DNA of 64,000 nucleotides from Thamnaconus septentrionalis (lineage: Eukaryota; Chordata; Actinopteri; Tetraodontiformes; Monacanthidae): assembly GCA_009823395.1 (NCBI GenBank), contig CM020512.1, positions 2,849,905 through 2,913,904 of the forward strand. The letters run 5' to 3'. Below, piece after piece: positions 35,977 to 47,872 of the stretch (the stretch's first letter is position 1; every line of letters begins with the position of its first letter). The notes under the pieces are model-generated. The model was not told the origin of the DNA, ran no database searches, and worked only from the letters and a program-made list of their open reading frames with translations. The position numbers were made by a program, and so were the translations under genes.

Positions 35977-37530
35977 CAGGAAGCGCTGTTGAGCTTGGGG
36001 GCAAAGTGCGAAAATTAAAACAGACTCGGTGTCGGTGCTCAGCGTGCGGTTTGACTGATCCGAAGACTAAGATTTTTAGGGTCATAAAGTATCAATACTG
36101 TGTGGAGTTGAACAATTCATATTAGAAAAAAAAAGCTCTAATGAGAAAGAAAACCTCTACATCAGTGTCGCTGTGTAATTAGAATTTGAAACACCCATTT
36201 TTTTTTCTCCTGCTAACACATTAAGCTTCAGTTGAAAAATGAAAAGTGTCTGTGTCAATATCAGCGATACCGTATTTGGTGATGATAAAATGGTCGTCAT
36301 TATTGTACAATAAAATTGTGAGGTTTAAATGGTCCTGAGCCATTAATAAAGTCAAGTAAAAGGTTTTACTTGGAATGGAAATCAGTGGTACTGAACTTCA
36401 TTGCGGTACATCTCATCATCCAATCATCAATTTTAAGACAACGTCCCTTGGAGCAGTAGGAGAGGCTGTTCCAGACAATAGCATCTAAACACCATTGCAG
36501 TGCAACATCTCGAATAATGTCCCTGCAGGATCAACAATAATAAATAAAACACAGTTTCAGATTCGCTTCCAGACATCTGCAATGTTTGGGTTCTGTGCGC
36601 TGCGAGCCAAGGCGCAACATCAGCTGAAAAACAACACCAACGTTGTTAGTGGTAGAAACACAAACTTGAATTCTATCTCCGCAGGCCACACATAGGACGG
36701 CTTCTTGACCCCAGACTCAAAAAAGGCCCCAGAAGGTTAGAATAAAACCACACTGTAAGTGAATTTGGAGGTCGACCAGAAAGAAGAATACTCATCCACG
36801 AGATGGTTGCAAAATGTCTGAACTTCGATCATCTGCGAGAGGAGACAGCGAAATCTACACTGTCCAAGTTCTTGACGGGGGCAGAAAAAAAAAAAGGAAA
36901 AGTTTTCAGTTACATCGCTGTGGCCGTTTTCCACCAGGACTCAACTTACAAATAATGGCCTTGTCCATCAGTGACCTGGCTAACCTCATCGCCTCATCAC
37001 ATATCATTACCGTCACGCCCACGGCTGACAATATGATTGACCTGCCACCGCCACGGAGCATTCCAACTGTATGTATGGACGCCTACGAAATGTGGCTTTG
37101 AGTTGCACCCGCACGCCAGTCGGGTGTTGCTTCACAGCGAAGCATCGGAATGGCAATCGACTATATTGCTACGCTACGGACTGGCATGAGTGTAATATCA
37201 TTTTTCTCCAACCATACGGAACCATGTGACCTTTAGGACTGTCGCTATACAAATCAGGATTTTTTTTCCTAAACCAGAACGAGAAACTTCTGGGTCAACC
37301 GTCACAAGTCGTCCCTGAAAAGAAAGAAGAGCACTAAGTTGGTATTAATTAAAAGAGCAATATGGCCAATAAAACTGCTTCAGACGGCCAGATGTTCGAA
37401 AGCAACCATGACGACAGTTTTCAGCTCGCGGCAAAAAAAAAAAAAAAAAAAAAATACCGCTCAGCCTCAGTGTTTACAAAGAGAAACATGGGATTAATGG
37501 CCAGGCTGAGCCAGTTCGTGGTCGCATTTT
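35977..37530. other. Non-coding intron stretch upstream of the exon
   Basis: Mixed sequence with poly-A runs near 36885-36897 and 37433-37454. The part at 37335-37375 (ggtattaattaaaagagcaa) is enhancer-like. No second coding exon was recognised. Confidence 0.4.
36353..36372. repeat. Perfect 9-bp palindromic repeat
   Basis: CAAGTAAAA (36353-36361) and TTTTACTTG (36364-36372) are exact reverse complements separated by GG. It is a tight 20-bp palindrome with no assigned function. Confidence 0.85.
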
Positions 37531-37554
37531 GTGTGTGTGTGTGTGTGTGTGTGT
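37531..37554. repeat. (GT)n microsatellite
   Basis: A pure GT tract of about 24 bp. Confidence 0.94.
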
Positions 37555-38369
37555 TTGCCGCTGTGCATTTGTGCATGTCTCCTTGTTTTGCCCCTCTGGA
37601 CAGATCCTGGTATCTTTAGTCGGAGCAGCGCTGCAGCTGGACTATCTAAACACAGGGACTGGCAATCAGCGGGCTAACTAGGCCCAAAATTACAGCAGGA
37701 GTGGTTTCAATCAAGCTCTGCCTCTTTGCCTCTGTTAGCCTCCATCCGAGCCGCTGCCAAGACTGCCACCGCTTCCCAGGCGTGAACCCGGAGCTGCAAC
37801 ATGATATTTGACAAAAAAAAAGAAAAAGAGGAAAAGAAAAGAATTGCATTGTAGTATGTTTGCTTAAGGAGGCCAACGAGGCCACAATGGATGCCGGAGG
37901 CCGAAGTTCTGATTTAATGCGATGTAAGAAGATCACTAATGAGGTTCCGCTTAGACGGGAACTAATATAATTCAAGGCGCTGCTCCTCTTTCTGCCTGAT
38001 GCAAGTAGACACTGACGTCCAAACGTTTGCCGCTTTCAGACTAAAATTGTTTAGCAGCACAGCTGTTGCACAGTCACCACTCTGTGCGCAGACGTGGGGC
38101 CCGGAGTATCGTTAAAATTAACTGACATGTACGTTTTACATGTGAAATGTGAAACCATGCAGACATGCGACAGAGGCCTTTCAGTGCCTGGCAGACCTGC
38201 ACCCTGATCCAAGTGGATCCGGGAAATTTATCATATAAAGCTGCGGCCATAAAAAAAAAAAAAAAATCCAGTCTTTTATGACTGATTCTGCGTCATCCAG
38301 TGATTCTGACTGGGAAAAGAACCATTTTTTTTTATTTTTTTTTAATGATGGCTGTTTCATAGGGGCTCA

Positions 38370-38450
38370 GAGTGGGCGCGCAATTAAGTGGTGGAAGTTC
38401 CACTTTTCACAGATCAATTAAAGTTTTATAAGACAGCCCTATCTGCTGCT
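38370..38450. promoter_or_regulatory. Candidate regulatory block with inverted NK2-type sites
   Basis: TTAAGTGG (38384-38391) resembles the NK2-homeobox site. Its AAGTGG core is inverted as CCACTT at 38400-38405, eight bases away, followed by gatcaattaaag. Paired inverted sites in repeat-free DNA suggest an enhancer. Untested. Confidence 0.28.
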
Positions 38451-39194
38451 CCCTCTAGACACTCAAAAGTGGTTTGGGGCCGTTAACCACTTTCCTTTTT
38501 CACTCTCTCTCTCTTCCCTGCCCCCCACACCCCTCTCCCCCGACCCTGACTGCCACTCGACCCCCCCGAGAGTGATTTTGACAAGCAGAGAGACAACCTC
38601 GGAAAATCTGTTAAAGTGCAAAAATGCACAGATCAAATCATGAAAATTTTAAGCAAACAAAAATAAAAAAAGATTATAAAAAAAAAAAAGGTTTCTAAAA
38701 TTAGACCCCACCCCCTACTCCTCACTCTTTTTGACTGCGGTGCAACACGTCGACCTTCTTCCACTACTGACACACCCTCAACACCCCCCCGCCCCCTCCG
38801 GAATAGCTGCAGATGTGAAATGAGAGCAGAGAATAACAAGAAGAGGACTTAAAAATGGAGGGGCTAAAAACGTCAGGCAAGCTGCTTTTAAACAGCTGTA
38901 TGTTGGCTCTGGGTTTGCGACGAGTCGGAGAGGGATGTCGGGCTCGTCTCCCTCAGGGCTTCTTAAAAAACACCAGGCAAGATAGTGCCTTCCTCTCTGC
39001 CTGCTCCGCGTGTTGTTCTTTCTCTTGCCATTTCTTTCCCTCTCTTTTTTATGGGGAGCTATTTATCCTGATTACATCAGGGGTCAATCATTAATTCGCA
39101 CCTTGGGGGTCCGGGCACTGGCTGCGGCTACAATGGGCTGCTTGTTCAGCGGCTGTTATTCCAGTGGAAAACTACGCTGCCCTGCCTGAGCGCC
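38451..39194. other. Non-coding intron stretch
   Basis: C-rich runs near 38521-38570 and 38784-38799, an A-rich run near 38676-38690. No gene was recognised. Confidence 0.4.
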
Positions 39195-39310
39195 GGGCCC
39201 AGGCCACATGAAGGCATCCCATTTATTTGATAAATTGAAAATGCGTGCCATAAGCGGAGCCTGTTGCTTTGTAGCGGCCGCTTGCAATAACAAAGATTTC
39301 CAGGGCGCGC
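39195..39310. promoter_or_regulatory. Candidate conserved non-coding element
   Basis: Repeat-free block with catttatttgataaattgaa, taagcggagcctgttgc and a GCGGCCGC word followed by ttgcaataacaaag (C/EBP- and SOX-like words). Assignment is by texture only. Confidence 0.28.
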
Positions 39311-40149
39311 ACCGACGCACACGCCGACCGCGGGAGCCGCTTCCCAACTACGTGCGGGCCGGCTGGCGTTCAGGTAAAGATATTATCTCATAATCACCGA
39401 ACGTCACGGTCAGGCCGCAAGATACGACACAAGGTGCAGCATTAAGAAAACTCCCGAATAGACGTCCTTCATCAGATATTTTAAAAATACAAGCACATGA
39501 GAGTCGTGTGAGGCGGAAAAGAAAAAGAAGAAAAAAAAAACTCCAGCCGAGGTTGGTCGCTTCGGTCGACCATTTAACAGCTGGAAATACAAAAGAGAAG
39601 AGGGGGAAAAAAATATTAAAAGCTGATAACAATGCAATCAAGGTTGCCATGGCAAAATAACTTGACACGGTGCTGAAAATCAGCAGTTTAATCGGAGGGG
39701 CCTTACAACAGGCAAATTGTTCTGTGGTTGGGTTTAATCAGGCCACTCTAGACTTAAACGCCGAGAGATAGAGATCTGCAGTCATTTTCTGCCGTCTGCC
39801 TGGACGCACACAAACACATGTGCCTTGTGGCTCATAGAGGGAGCTTTTATTGACGTCGTCTGGGCCGAGGGGAACTGCAGCGGCTGCGTGCGGGGAAACT
39901 CTGGGTGGGGAGGCCGTAAAAACGCTGCATGAAATGAGGAGACAGTGTTGTTTTTGGGCGGCGCGTTCGCCGACAGAAGAGCACAATCGAGATTCTGATC
40001 GAGGCGGCGGCGGCGAAAAACACATTTCTTTTTTTTTCTTTTTTTCTTTTTTTTTTTTAACGAGGGACGTACATTCTTGAAGCGCTGCAGAGGCCTGCCA
40101 ACAATAGCTGGAGGTTTGGCTGCCAGGTGCCTCGCTCTGCAGGAGGGAA

Positions 40150-40220
40150 GGCGGCAGCAGCAGCGCAGCAGCAGCAGCAGCGGCAGCAGCAGCAGCAGCA
40201 GCGGCAGCAGCAGCAGCATG
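40150..40220. repeat. (CAG)n trinucleotide tract
   Basis: CAG/GCA units with CGG interruptions over about 70 bp. The frames it opens (poly-Gln, poly-Ala, poly-Leu) are artefacts of the repeat with no splice or domain support. Confidence 0.92.
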
Positions 40221-40301
40221 GCGGAGCCGCAGCAACGATAGCTGGAATCAGGACGCCAGCGCCGGGTGTGAAGCGGCAGCGAGGCTCCACCCACCACTCT
40301 G

Positions 40302-40304
<3 letters not shown>

Positions 40305-40335
<31 letters not shown>
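40305..40335. repeat. (CA)n microsatellite
   Basis: A pure CA tract of about 31 bp. First of a cluster of four dinucleotide tracts within 800 bp. Confidence 0.95.
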
Positions 40336-40337
<2 letters not shown>

Positions 40338-40596
40338 TATCTCTGTCTGCTGCGTGACGCCGATCTGGTTGAGTTCAAAAAGCGAGGCCAGCCGCTGATG
40401 AAAATACAGTATCCAGGGAAAAGGCAGAGGTATGTAAAATACAGCACCGGCTCCAAATATGGGGAGGGGGGGAAAAGAGAGAGAAAAAAGAGAGAGAGAG
40501 ATGCAGGCAGAGGAGGGGGGGATGTGTGGACCATGACAGATATGAAAAATGGGGAGCTGGTTGAGCAATAAACGACCAAACATTTTGATGTGGGAG

Positions 40597-40599
<3 letters not shown>

Positions 40600-40627
<28 letters not shown>
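40600..40627. repeat. (GT)n microsatellite
   Basis: A pure GT tract of about 28 bp. Confidence 0.95.
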
Positions 40628-40629
<2 letters not shown>

Positions 40630-40749
40630 TCTGACCCCAGCTTCATTTAAAGCACTACATTGTGTCAATATGGTCCCACTTAGCCGCCTTATTGGACCAC
40701 AAAGTGATATTGGTACCTGTTCTTCTGTAGTAAGGAGCCCTTTGATGGT

Positions 40750-40750
<1 letters not shown>

Positions 40751-40800
<50 letters not shown>
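40751..40800. repeat. (CG)/(CA)n microsatellite
   Basis: CGCGCG followed by a CA tract of about 40 bp. Confidence 0.95.
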
Positions 40801-41004
40801 TCTCACACAAGGGCCGAACTGCCGTCTGCTTTAAAGCGGGAGGGGACGAGGGCGGGGGCCAGCTGTAAAAATCAAACGAGTAGCGAATCAAAGGTGTAGC
40901 GAAGGGGAGGGGAGAACTGCGCACTGTTGTATTTTTCCATGGTGGCGCTTTATATTCAAAATTACATCGAAATGGAAGAATGTGAGGGCGAAGCCAGGAG
41001 GGAA

Positions 41005-41007
<3 letters not shown>

Positions 41008-41094
<87 letters not shown>

Positions 41095-41107
41095 AAGAGA
41101 GAGAGAG
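41008..41107. repeat. Compound (GT)n-(GA)n microsatellite
   Basis: GT repeats to about 41036, then GA repeats to about 41086, then broken GACA/GAAA/GA. The switch from alternating to all-purine is sharp. Confidence 0.96.
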
Positions 41108-41980
41108 GGCACGGTCAGCAGCAACACCAGGAGGCCCCTTCGAGAGAGATTGCCACACTGTTTCCCCTTGTAAAAAAAAAATAATAATAAATAATTTATG
41201 TACATATACTGTAAATATATATAGTAACACCAGGAAACATTTCCATGCAGCACTTAGAAGTTCGACACGGCGTCATCAGCCACAGAGGGAACCAGAGTTG
41301 GAAGAAAGTGGAGAAGGACCAAATGATTTAAACGAAGTAAGAAAAAAAGAAAAGAAAAAATTACGAGCATTTGCTTGAGGGCTTTTTTTTTTGTACATCC
41401 TCGTGAAGCATAAAATCTCTGCACAAGCGGCGCAGCCAGATAATTACTCAACAACCCGAACGTGCTGCTGAATTAAAGTTTACGCTCTCGTGAATCAAAG
41501 TTTGCGCCGCTTGTTTCCTCTGCAGAACGTGCGGAAAAGTCTGGGTTTCATTCCCATAATTAGCAACTGTGTGAGCAAAAAAATAAAGAAATGAAGAAAA
41601 CAAAGCCCCGGCAGCGTGTTTTCACCCAGGTCAAATGCAACGCTGACTGCGTCTGCGGGCGCGCACGACTCGGGGTTTCTGTCCACCAGGACCTGCTAGG
41701 GGGAGCTGTGCCTCTCTTCTTCTTCTTCCCTTCATTCTGCCAGAGTAACGACACAGCACAATAAACCATAATCCCTGCACTAGTAAACAGTTCAGCATTT
41801 CCACATGGAAACAACACCACAACTGGACTCGGCCTGCTGACGGCGGCCCAGCGAGGAGAGTTGCGAGTGTGAGTGAGAGTGCGAGTGTGCGCCTCTGAGA
41901 TTGTGTAGCTCGGACACAACTGGATGATGTATTGATGTGTTATTTGCGCTGAACGGCCTGGAGGCATTTTGTCTTTCAAT

Positions 41981-41982
<2 letters not shown>

Positions 41983-42018
<36 letters not shown>

Positions 42019-42035
42019 TGTGTGTGTGTGTGTGT
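41983..42035. repeat. Compound (GA)n-(GT)n microsatellite
   Basis: GA repeats to about 42016, then GT repeats to 42035: the same two motifs as 41008-41107 in opposite order. Confidence 0.95.
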
Positions 42036-42116
42036 GGACCCCGCCAGACAAATAGAAGACAGCATGACGCCTCCTGCAGCAGGGAGCAGGTGTGTGTTTT
42101 TCTGTACGTGCCTTTA

Positions 42117-42155
42117 TGTGTGTGTGTGTGTGTGTGTGTGCGTGCGCGTGTGCGC
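42117..42155. repeat. (GT)n/(GC) microsatellite
   Basis: A GT tract ending in CGTGCGCGTGTGCGC. Confidence 0.93.
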
Positions 42156-42952
42156 ACGGTGGCCCTGAAGTCCCACGGGGCTCTGTGGCGCAGGCTGCTG
42201 CAGACATTTATTAACAGGGCAGATTAATAGCACTAGAGAAAAAAGCATGTTCACAAACATGATAAATATTAATAATAATCAATATTGAGTTACATTTGCC
42301 AAATTGAGTTGCAAACACCACCCAGGGGGATGGATGGAGGGGGGAGGGGTAGGGAGAGGGCGGGAGGGAGGCGCAGAGGGCAGGAAGTGAGCAGATAGAG
42401 AGGGAAGAAGGAAAAGAGAAAGAGGGGAACTGGCGTTTAGACTGAAAGAAAGAAAACAAATCAGCGAAATTGAGAGAAACACATCGCCAGGTCTGCATCT
42501 TTTTTTTATCTTTTTTGAAGAAATATCTGGATGGGTCCCATCAGAATCAGACACTAAACCGCCCCTGACACAATAGTAAAACAAAAGTTTGAATTTTCTC
42601 AGAAATGACATATCTTGGCTTCTGTTATGCCACCTGACCTGTGACATCATCACCCGTGAAAATGTTTTCAAACCCCCTCAGATTTGAAAAACAACGCAAT
42701 AAATCAAACTGAGTCTTTCAGACCGGAGCAGCGAGTGTCGTTCTCAAACAAAGGGAAGGAACTTTGTGTCATTTGACCACCAACTTTATAAATTCACGAC
42801 AGGAACTCAAACTTTGAGCACAAAACAGAGGAGAAGACGCGGCCAACTGGGAGCGCTGGACGACTTTATTATTTTAAGGTCGAACTCTTCCGGGCTGGGA
42901 GCGAGACTGCGAACGCGTGAAAATAAAACAATTACTGCTCCACTTTGCAGCA

Positions 42953-42987
42953 CCTCCTCCTCCCCTCCTCCTCCTCCTCCTCCTCCG
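42953..42987. repeat. (CTC)n trinucleotide tract
   Basis: CTC units, an all-pyrimidine tract able in principle to form triplex DNA. Confidence 0.92.
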
Positions 42988-43689
42988 CCAGCTCCTCCTG
43001 CCTTTGTTGTGCGAGCGTGCACGTGTGTCCCGCCAAAACCACCTCCAGTTGATTTAGCGGGCCACTGGGGAGGCAGACAGCGGGCTAACGGAGCGGGGAG
43101 GCAGACAGCGTACAGAACAAACTCATCCATCCTGATTAACCAGGAGGGGAGGGGGGTTAATTCTCCGCGCACGCTGGGTGCACAAACGCACGCCAACGTC
43201 TTTAGTTTAGGCTTCGGAGTGAAGGTGAAGTCAGGTTTTTTTTTGTTTTTTTCAATCTTTTTAATTTTCACCGTTACTGCGATTGGATTAAATCTCGGGG
43301 GCCTTATTTGGCAACCTCCTGTTTGCTGAAGGCTTAGTTCTTCATATGGTCTTGAACGATATCAAATTACTGAGTTTAAGCTGGCGACTGTCTGAGGGGA
43401 AAGTGGAGTCGCAAACAAAAGATCAATATTTTGTCCATATGGTAACAAGCAAACAACAGAGCTCATTGCGACGGCTCCGTGCAGCTCTGCTGCAGCTGAG
43501 GGTGCGTGCGGGTGTGTGCGGGTGTGTGCGTGTGTGTGCGTGTGTACTGGGGTGCTAGATTGATGGGGCGGTCGGGGGTGATGATATTCACCTCTGCCAC
43601 TGGAAGCAGCCGGCGCCCATACATCAGTCTATTACTCTCCGGCTTCACGCGGCCCTGCTCCTCTCCTCCTCTCACCCGCTCCCTCTAGT

Positions 43690-43770
43690 CATTAGCCAGT
43701 GAATTAACGGCAATCCGGCGTGCTATTAATCACCCTGACAAAAGTGTTAGCATTGCCCGGCTAGTCCCGG
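43690..43770. promoter_or_regulatory. Candidate conserved non-coding element
   Basis: tcattagccagtgaattaac and gtgctattaatcaccctgac lie in a short repeat-free interval. Several TAAT cores occur in balanced sequence. Assignment is by texture only. Confidence 0.28.
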
Positions 43771-43778
43771 CGTGGGAC

Positions 43779-43845
43779 TGCGGAGGAGGAGGGAGTGGAG
43801 TAGGAGGGGGAGGAGGTGGAGGAGGAGGAGGAGGAGGAGGAGAAA
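43779..43845. repeat. (GGA)n polypurine tract
   Basis: A nearly uninterrupted purine run built from GGA units over about 65 bp. Confidence 0.93.
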
Positions 43846-44151
43846 GAGAGAGGCGAGATCGAGAGAGGAGAGTCACTTCTCGGTTTATGAGCTGCAGGAG
43901 ATTAAAAAAATATATATATATATATACATATACTGTATATGTATGATGGAATGTGTTTGAAATAATTTACAAAGGCAAAGGAGACTTGCAAAGCAGTCGG
44001 TGGCTCTCCTCCAACCAAGAGGAGACGTTCAGTCCGGTGCCTCTGTGACAGGTTAAGGTAAAAAAAACTATGTCAACAGGAAGTCGCTTATGCGCTCATG
44101 TGGAGCCGAACCAGTGCTGTTGTTCAGTCCGCAGATCTATGCAGGGAATGT

Positions 44152-44183
44152 GACTCTCTCTCTCTCTCACACACACACACACA
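44152..44183. repeat. (CT)n-(CA)n microsatellite
   Basis: A CT run changing to a CA run. Confidence 0.92.
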
Positions 44184-44244
44184 GAAATAACAGCTCACCA
44201 GCAGTTGCCCTGCTGATCTCCCTATTTACACCTGCAGCAACACT

Positions 44245-44245
44245 G

Positions 44246-44277
<32 letters not shown>

Positions 44278-44300
44278 ATGTATATGTATGTATATTTACA
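44245..44300. repeat. (TA)n/(GT) microsatellite
   Basis: A pure TA tract to about 44271, then GTGTGTATGTATATGTATG-like degenerate repeats. Confidence 0.92.
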
Positions 44301-44636
44301 CACACGCCTGCTTATGAGGTGTAAAAGAGAAGTGATTTTTCGAAACGAGCCAGCTGAAAGGCTCCCTGGCTCAAGCTGCCCACACTGTGACCAGAGCCTG
44401 TTCCCGACTCTCAACCACCCACCCTCTCCCCCCCCGCCCCCGCCTCTCTCTGCCTGGGACCACCTGCTGGGAGGCCTGAGCCGACGACGTCAGGTGGGTC
44501 GCGGCCGTCACACAGTCCCATGTCATCAGGCTGTCACAGTGAATGGAGCTGACATGGGAGATATGCTAATCCACTTAGCTTCAAACTCAGCCAGGAGGCC
44601 GGTGCACGGCCCCGTCTCAGCCCGCAACCAGCAGAA

Positions 44637-44674
44637 CACACACACGCACGCACACACACACACACACACACACA
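44637..44674. repeat. (CA)n microsatellite
   Basis: A CA tract with two GC interruptions. Confidence 0.93.
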
Positions 44675-44840
44675 CCTGAGGCAGACAAATTAAGCCATGT
44701 AGCAGAGAACAATCCACAATATGTATATTAGATTAGGTCAGCTAGGCATTAATAATCTGCCTGGACATATTAAGAAGGTGTTCAATAGGATATATAAAGA
44801 GTTCACAAAGTTTCCAGTGCTTAATTTGCAAAATATCAGT

Positions 44841-45202
44841 AGCTGCGTTTCCATTACAGTTTTTAGCAAAATAAAAGCGACATTTCTAAAATTTCAACAA
44901 AGTGCAAATACAATTTGCAGGTGCTTCCATTTAATGTTGTGAAGCGCATTAGCCGTATTTAACCGTAATCTCGTCGTCAAAATTTTACAAGAATTAAGTT
45001 TGCTCTTGTTTGTTCTGTCAAGAATATTTTTCTCTTTCATTACTTGCAAAATATTCCGTCAGTCTGAAAAACCACTTCATGAGAGCTTTGAAACCTTTCT
45101 GCGACGTTTGAGAGGTTTTTCGAAGTTTAGGTGTTTCCATTACAAGTTTTTTATTGCGATGTTTAGGTTTTGAGGAATTCTAGGGGTAATGGAAACTCAG
45201 CT
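44841..45202. mobile_element. MITE-like non-autonomous DNA transposon
   Basis: Seen: the left end agctgcgtttccattac (44841-44857) is the reverse complement of the right end gtaatggaaactcagct (45186-45202) with one mismatch in 17. The body is AT-rich, non-coding and contains further internal TTTCCATTA copies (for example near 45133). Length is about 362 bp. Family knowledge: short elements with GCTGCGTTTCCATTA-type ends are common in teleost genomes. No clean target-site duplication was seen. The left border reads TA-GCTGCG, but the right flank is TT, so the duplication may have decayed. Confidence 0.75.
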
Positions 45203-45428
45203 TGTGTGAGAAACTGAGATCCTCCCGTGGATCATAGTGTGTTCGCACAAATCCACTCCTATAGGGGAAATCTTTAGGCTAAACATCTTTTTTTATTTAA
45301 CATGAAATCTATTTACGTGATACACGGTTCATTTGTTTAAAGAAATGTGGTATGGAGATAATATGTCAATATGTGAATTTGAGATTGAAATTAGAGTTGA
45401 AATTAATTAGAAATTGCGTAGAATAATC

Positions 45429-45560
45429 GGAATCAGTAACATGTTTATTGCCAAGTAGGTTTTACACTTAACAAGGAATTTGCTATGGCATAGTTGGCGC
45501 TTGAAAAACAACAGCAATAGAAAAAGAACAGTTAACTATACTAAATATATTAAATTATAA
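45429..45560. mobile_element. Fragment of a dispersed teleost repeat
   Basis: The phrases gaatcagtaacatgtttatt, gccaagtaggttttacac and acaaggaatttgctatgg, followed by an AT-rich tail, resemble a repeat I know from many fish genomes (TTTATTGCCAAGTA...ACAAGGAATTTG). It is probably the 3' part of a retroposon. I cannot name the exact family from memory. Confidence 0.6.
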
Positions 45561-45954
45561 AAATACATTTCCAAAACGTGAGGATGTATTCATACTTTTT
45601 ATCCGTTCTGTTTTCCAAACTTATGGACAAGTTAGAATTAAAATCTACTCAGCAAGCTCGTGCAAACAAACACAGGAGCGCACGCATGCGCACATGCGCT
45701 CTTTGCATGAGAGTGATTATAGCCAGCCTGCGAGCCTTTAGGTGTCAGAGTTCAAAACTATTGCGCCACTCGGTCAGATGATATCTCAAACCGCTCCATC
45801 GTATTTCCCGACCATGACTTCCCCTATTAGGAGACGAGGCTGCGCTATTACTAATCTGGCCCTGCTATCCCACAGAAACAGGAAGGAAGAGAGGGAAACA
45901 GATGGGAAGGCAGGAGAATAGTGAGCGAGGGGACACAATGCTCGCGGCTCCCTT

Positions 45955-45985
45955 CCTCCTCCTCCTCCTCCTCCTCCTCCTCCTC
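45955..45985. repeat. (CTC)n trinucleotide tract
   Basis: A CTC tract of about 31 bp. Confidence 0.92.
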
Positions 45986-46230
45986 GTCTCCCTCCTCCAC
46001 TCGGCTCTCCGCTCTCTAGCAATCGGCCAGGGGCGGGAGAGCTGGGCCTTACAATCAGTCTGACAATACTGTATACAAGTGGCGCTGAACAATGGAGGAC
46101 AACCACAAAGAATTCTGGGAACAGGGGCACGGCCCTTCTTCTCCTTACTCCGGGTGGCTCCTGCATGCCGGAACCATCGATACACATCGGTCTGCTGAGA
46201 CTGGCCGGTGCCAGAGAGACAGAGGGCGAG

Positions 46231-46268
46231 GGCAGAGGCAGAGGCAGAGGCAGAGGCAGAGGCAGAGG
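46231..46268. repeat. (GGCAGA)6 hexanucleotide repeat
   Basis: Six perfect GGCAGA units in a row, followed by a partial unit. The frames through it are repeat artefacts. Confidence 0.95.
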
Positions 46269-46447
46269 GAGGAAAACAGCTGCCGCGTAACAACAGGGAT
46301 GATTTGGAGGGACTGTTGCTGTGGGCTTTTGTTTCAAAATGAAACCGTTTTCACCCGATTCTCCGTTGATTAAAGGACGCTTAATTAACAACCTTGGAGC
46401 CATTTAAGGAGCTCTGGAATAAATCAAGAGGTGCCCACAGACTTTTT

Positions 46448-46452
<5 letters not shown>

Positions 46453-46482
<30 letters not shown>

Positions 46483-46501
46483 GCGCGTGTGTGTGTGTGT
46501 G
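46453..46501. repeat. Interrupted (GT)n microsatellite
   Basis: Two GT runs separated by TTTTCGCGC. Confidence 0.93.
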
Positions 46502-46679
46502 ATCTCGCGATCCAGCAGAACGATGAAGGACAAAATTATCACTGAGACCGTAGAAAGGAGAGGAGTTACTTTGGAAAAACGGGCCTATTAGACAGAGGAG
46601 AGAGGGGCCGGGCGGGTGGAGGGGCTGGGGGGTGGAGGGGGCAATTTCATCTCGTCCCTCTCCTGTCCCCTCGAAGTGT

Positions 46680-46800
46680 GCAGGGTGTTGGGTGACTGCG
46701 GTCCATTTGGAAATAATTGGCCTGTAATTAGGCGGGGGTCGCCAGGTCGATTTGGGAACAAATGGCTGTCTTTAGCTCAGGTGGCCCTCCACACCAGATA
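46680..46800. promoter_or_regulatory. Candidate conserved non-coding element
   Basis: Contains ggaaataattggcctgtaat followed by taggcg and gatttgggaacaaatgg between G-rich and C-rich flanks. Homeodomain words sit in a short balanced block. Assignment is by texture only. Confidence 0.28.
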
Positions 46801-47819
46801 ATGGGAGAGCACCCCCCCCCTCCCTCCACCACCACCGCCACCTCATCCTCCACCTCCTCGCTCCTCTCCTCCCAGCTTCTCCCTTCCCCTCCTCGCTCCT
46901 CTCCGCACTGGGAAATGTATCAATAAAAACAAAATGCCACAGTGGTGCTCTTATGACTGAGGTAAAAAAAATGACTTTTCCTTTTATGGCTTGCAACAAA
47001 AGTATTATAGAAATATGCAAGGACAATGAAGAAATTAAATGAAAAAGTTTTCCTGGTAGATGCTGCATTCACTTCAAAAAATTAAAACAAATTGGGTGAA
47101 CAAAAGAACTTTTTTTTCATTTTAATCTACATTAACTTTACTATGGTGCAGAAATTCAAATGCAAGAAATATCTGATATTTGATTTGAAATCTTGATTGG
47201 TTCTTTTTGTCAATGTATCTGTCGACCGTTGTGGGTTTGTTTTTGCTGACCTCCAAATTACACTGAAGGCAATAAACACAACAGATTCCAGAAGTGCATG
47301 TTTAGGCAAATGCTATTCATGGGGAAATCAGCAGCAGTTGGAGATGGAGGTTTCTCGTTAGTGGGAAGTTCGGTGACACGCTGGAGAGGCGCACTGGTGA
47401 ACGGAATTTTGCACAACATAAAACCTTTAGGTTAAAAATATATTCAGTACATATGCTTGAAACTTCTGCTTGGACTCGCCCACAGCAGCCTCAGCAGCAC
47501 TCAGCAGCACTGCTGAAAAAAATTAAGCAGAAGTGGGCCAACTTAACAGGCTCTCCAGTTTTACCTCACCTTTATTTAAATCACAGGAAATAATGTCAAG
47601 GGCGGAGAGCTCTCATTTACTGCAGAGGCGGCAGTAACGACACATTACAGCAGAAAAGTAAAGGACAAAATAAAACCAAAGAGGCAAATAAATAATGAAA
47701 CAGTTTCTGTGTTTTTAGACTAAACATTGTGATACTGAGGCAGTAAGCAATGTTTAGAGTTTGTCAAAAAAAACAAAAAAACAGAAACACACACTGACAC
47801 ATACAAGTAATGTTGCATC

Positions 47820-47823
<4 letters not shown>
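46801..47823. other. Non-coding intron stretch
   Basis: A C-rich start (46811-46900), then AT-rich sequence and a short agcagcactcagcagcact direct repeat near 47492-47510. No gene was recognised. Confidence 0.4.

Positions 47824-47869
<46 letters not shown>
47824..47869. repeat. (GT)n microsatellite
   Basis: A pure GT tract of about 46 bp ending in GCGCTCGCGCG. Confidence 0.96.

Positions 47870-47872
<3 letters not shown>

Noticed and set aside
40057..40357. Poly-Gln, poly-Leu and poly-Cys frames over the CAG tract
   Set aside because: Produced by the trinucleotide repeat; no flanking domain, acceptor or donor.
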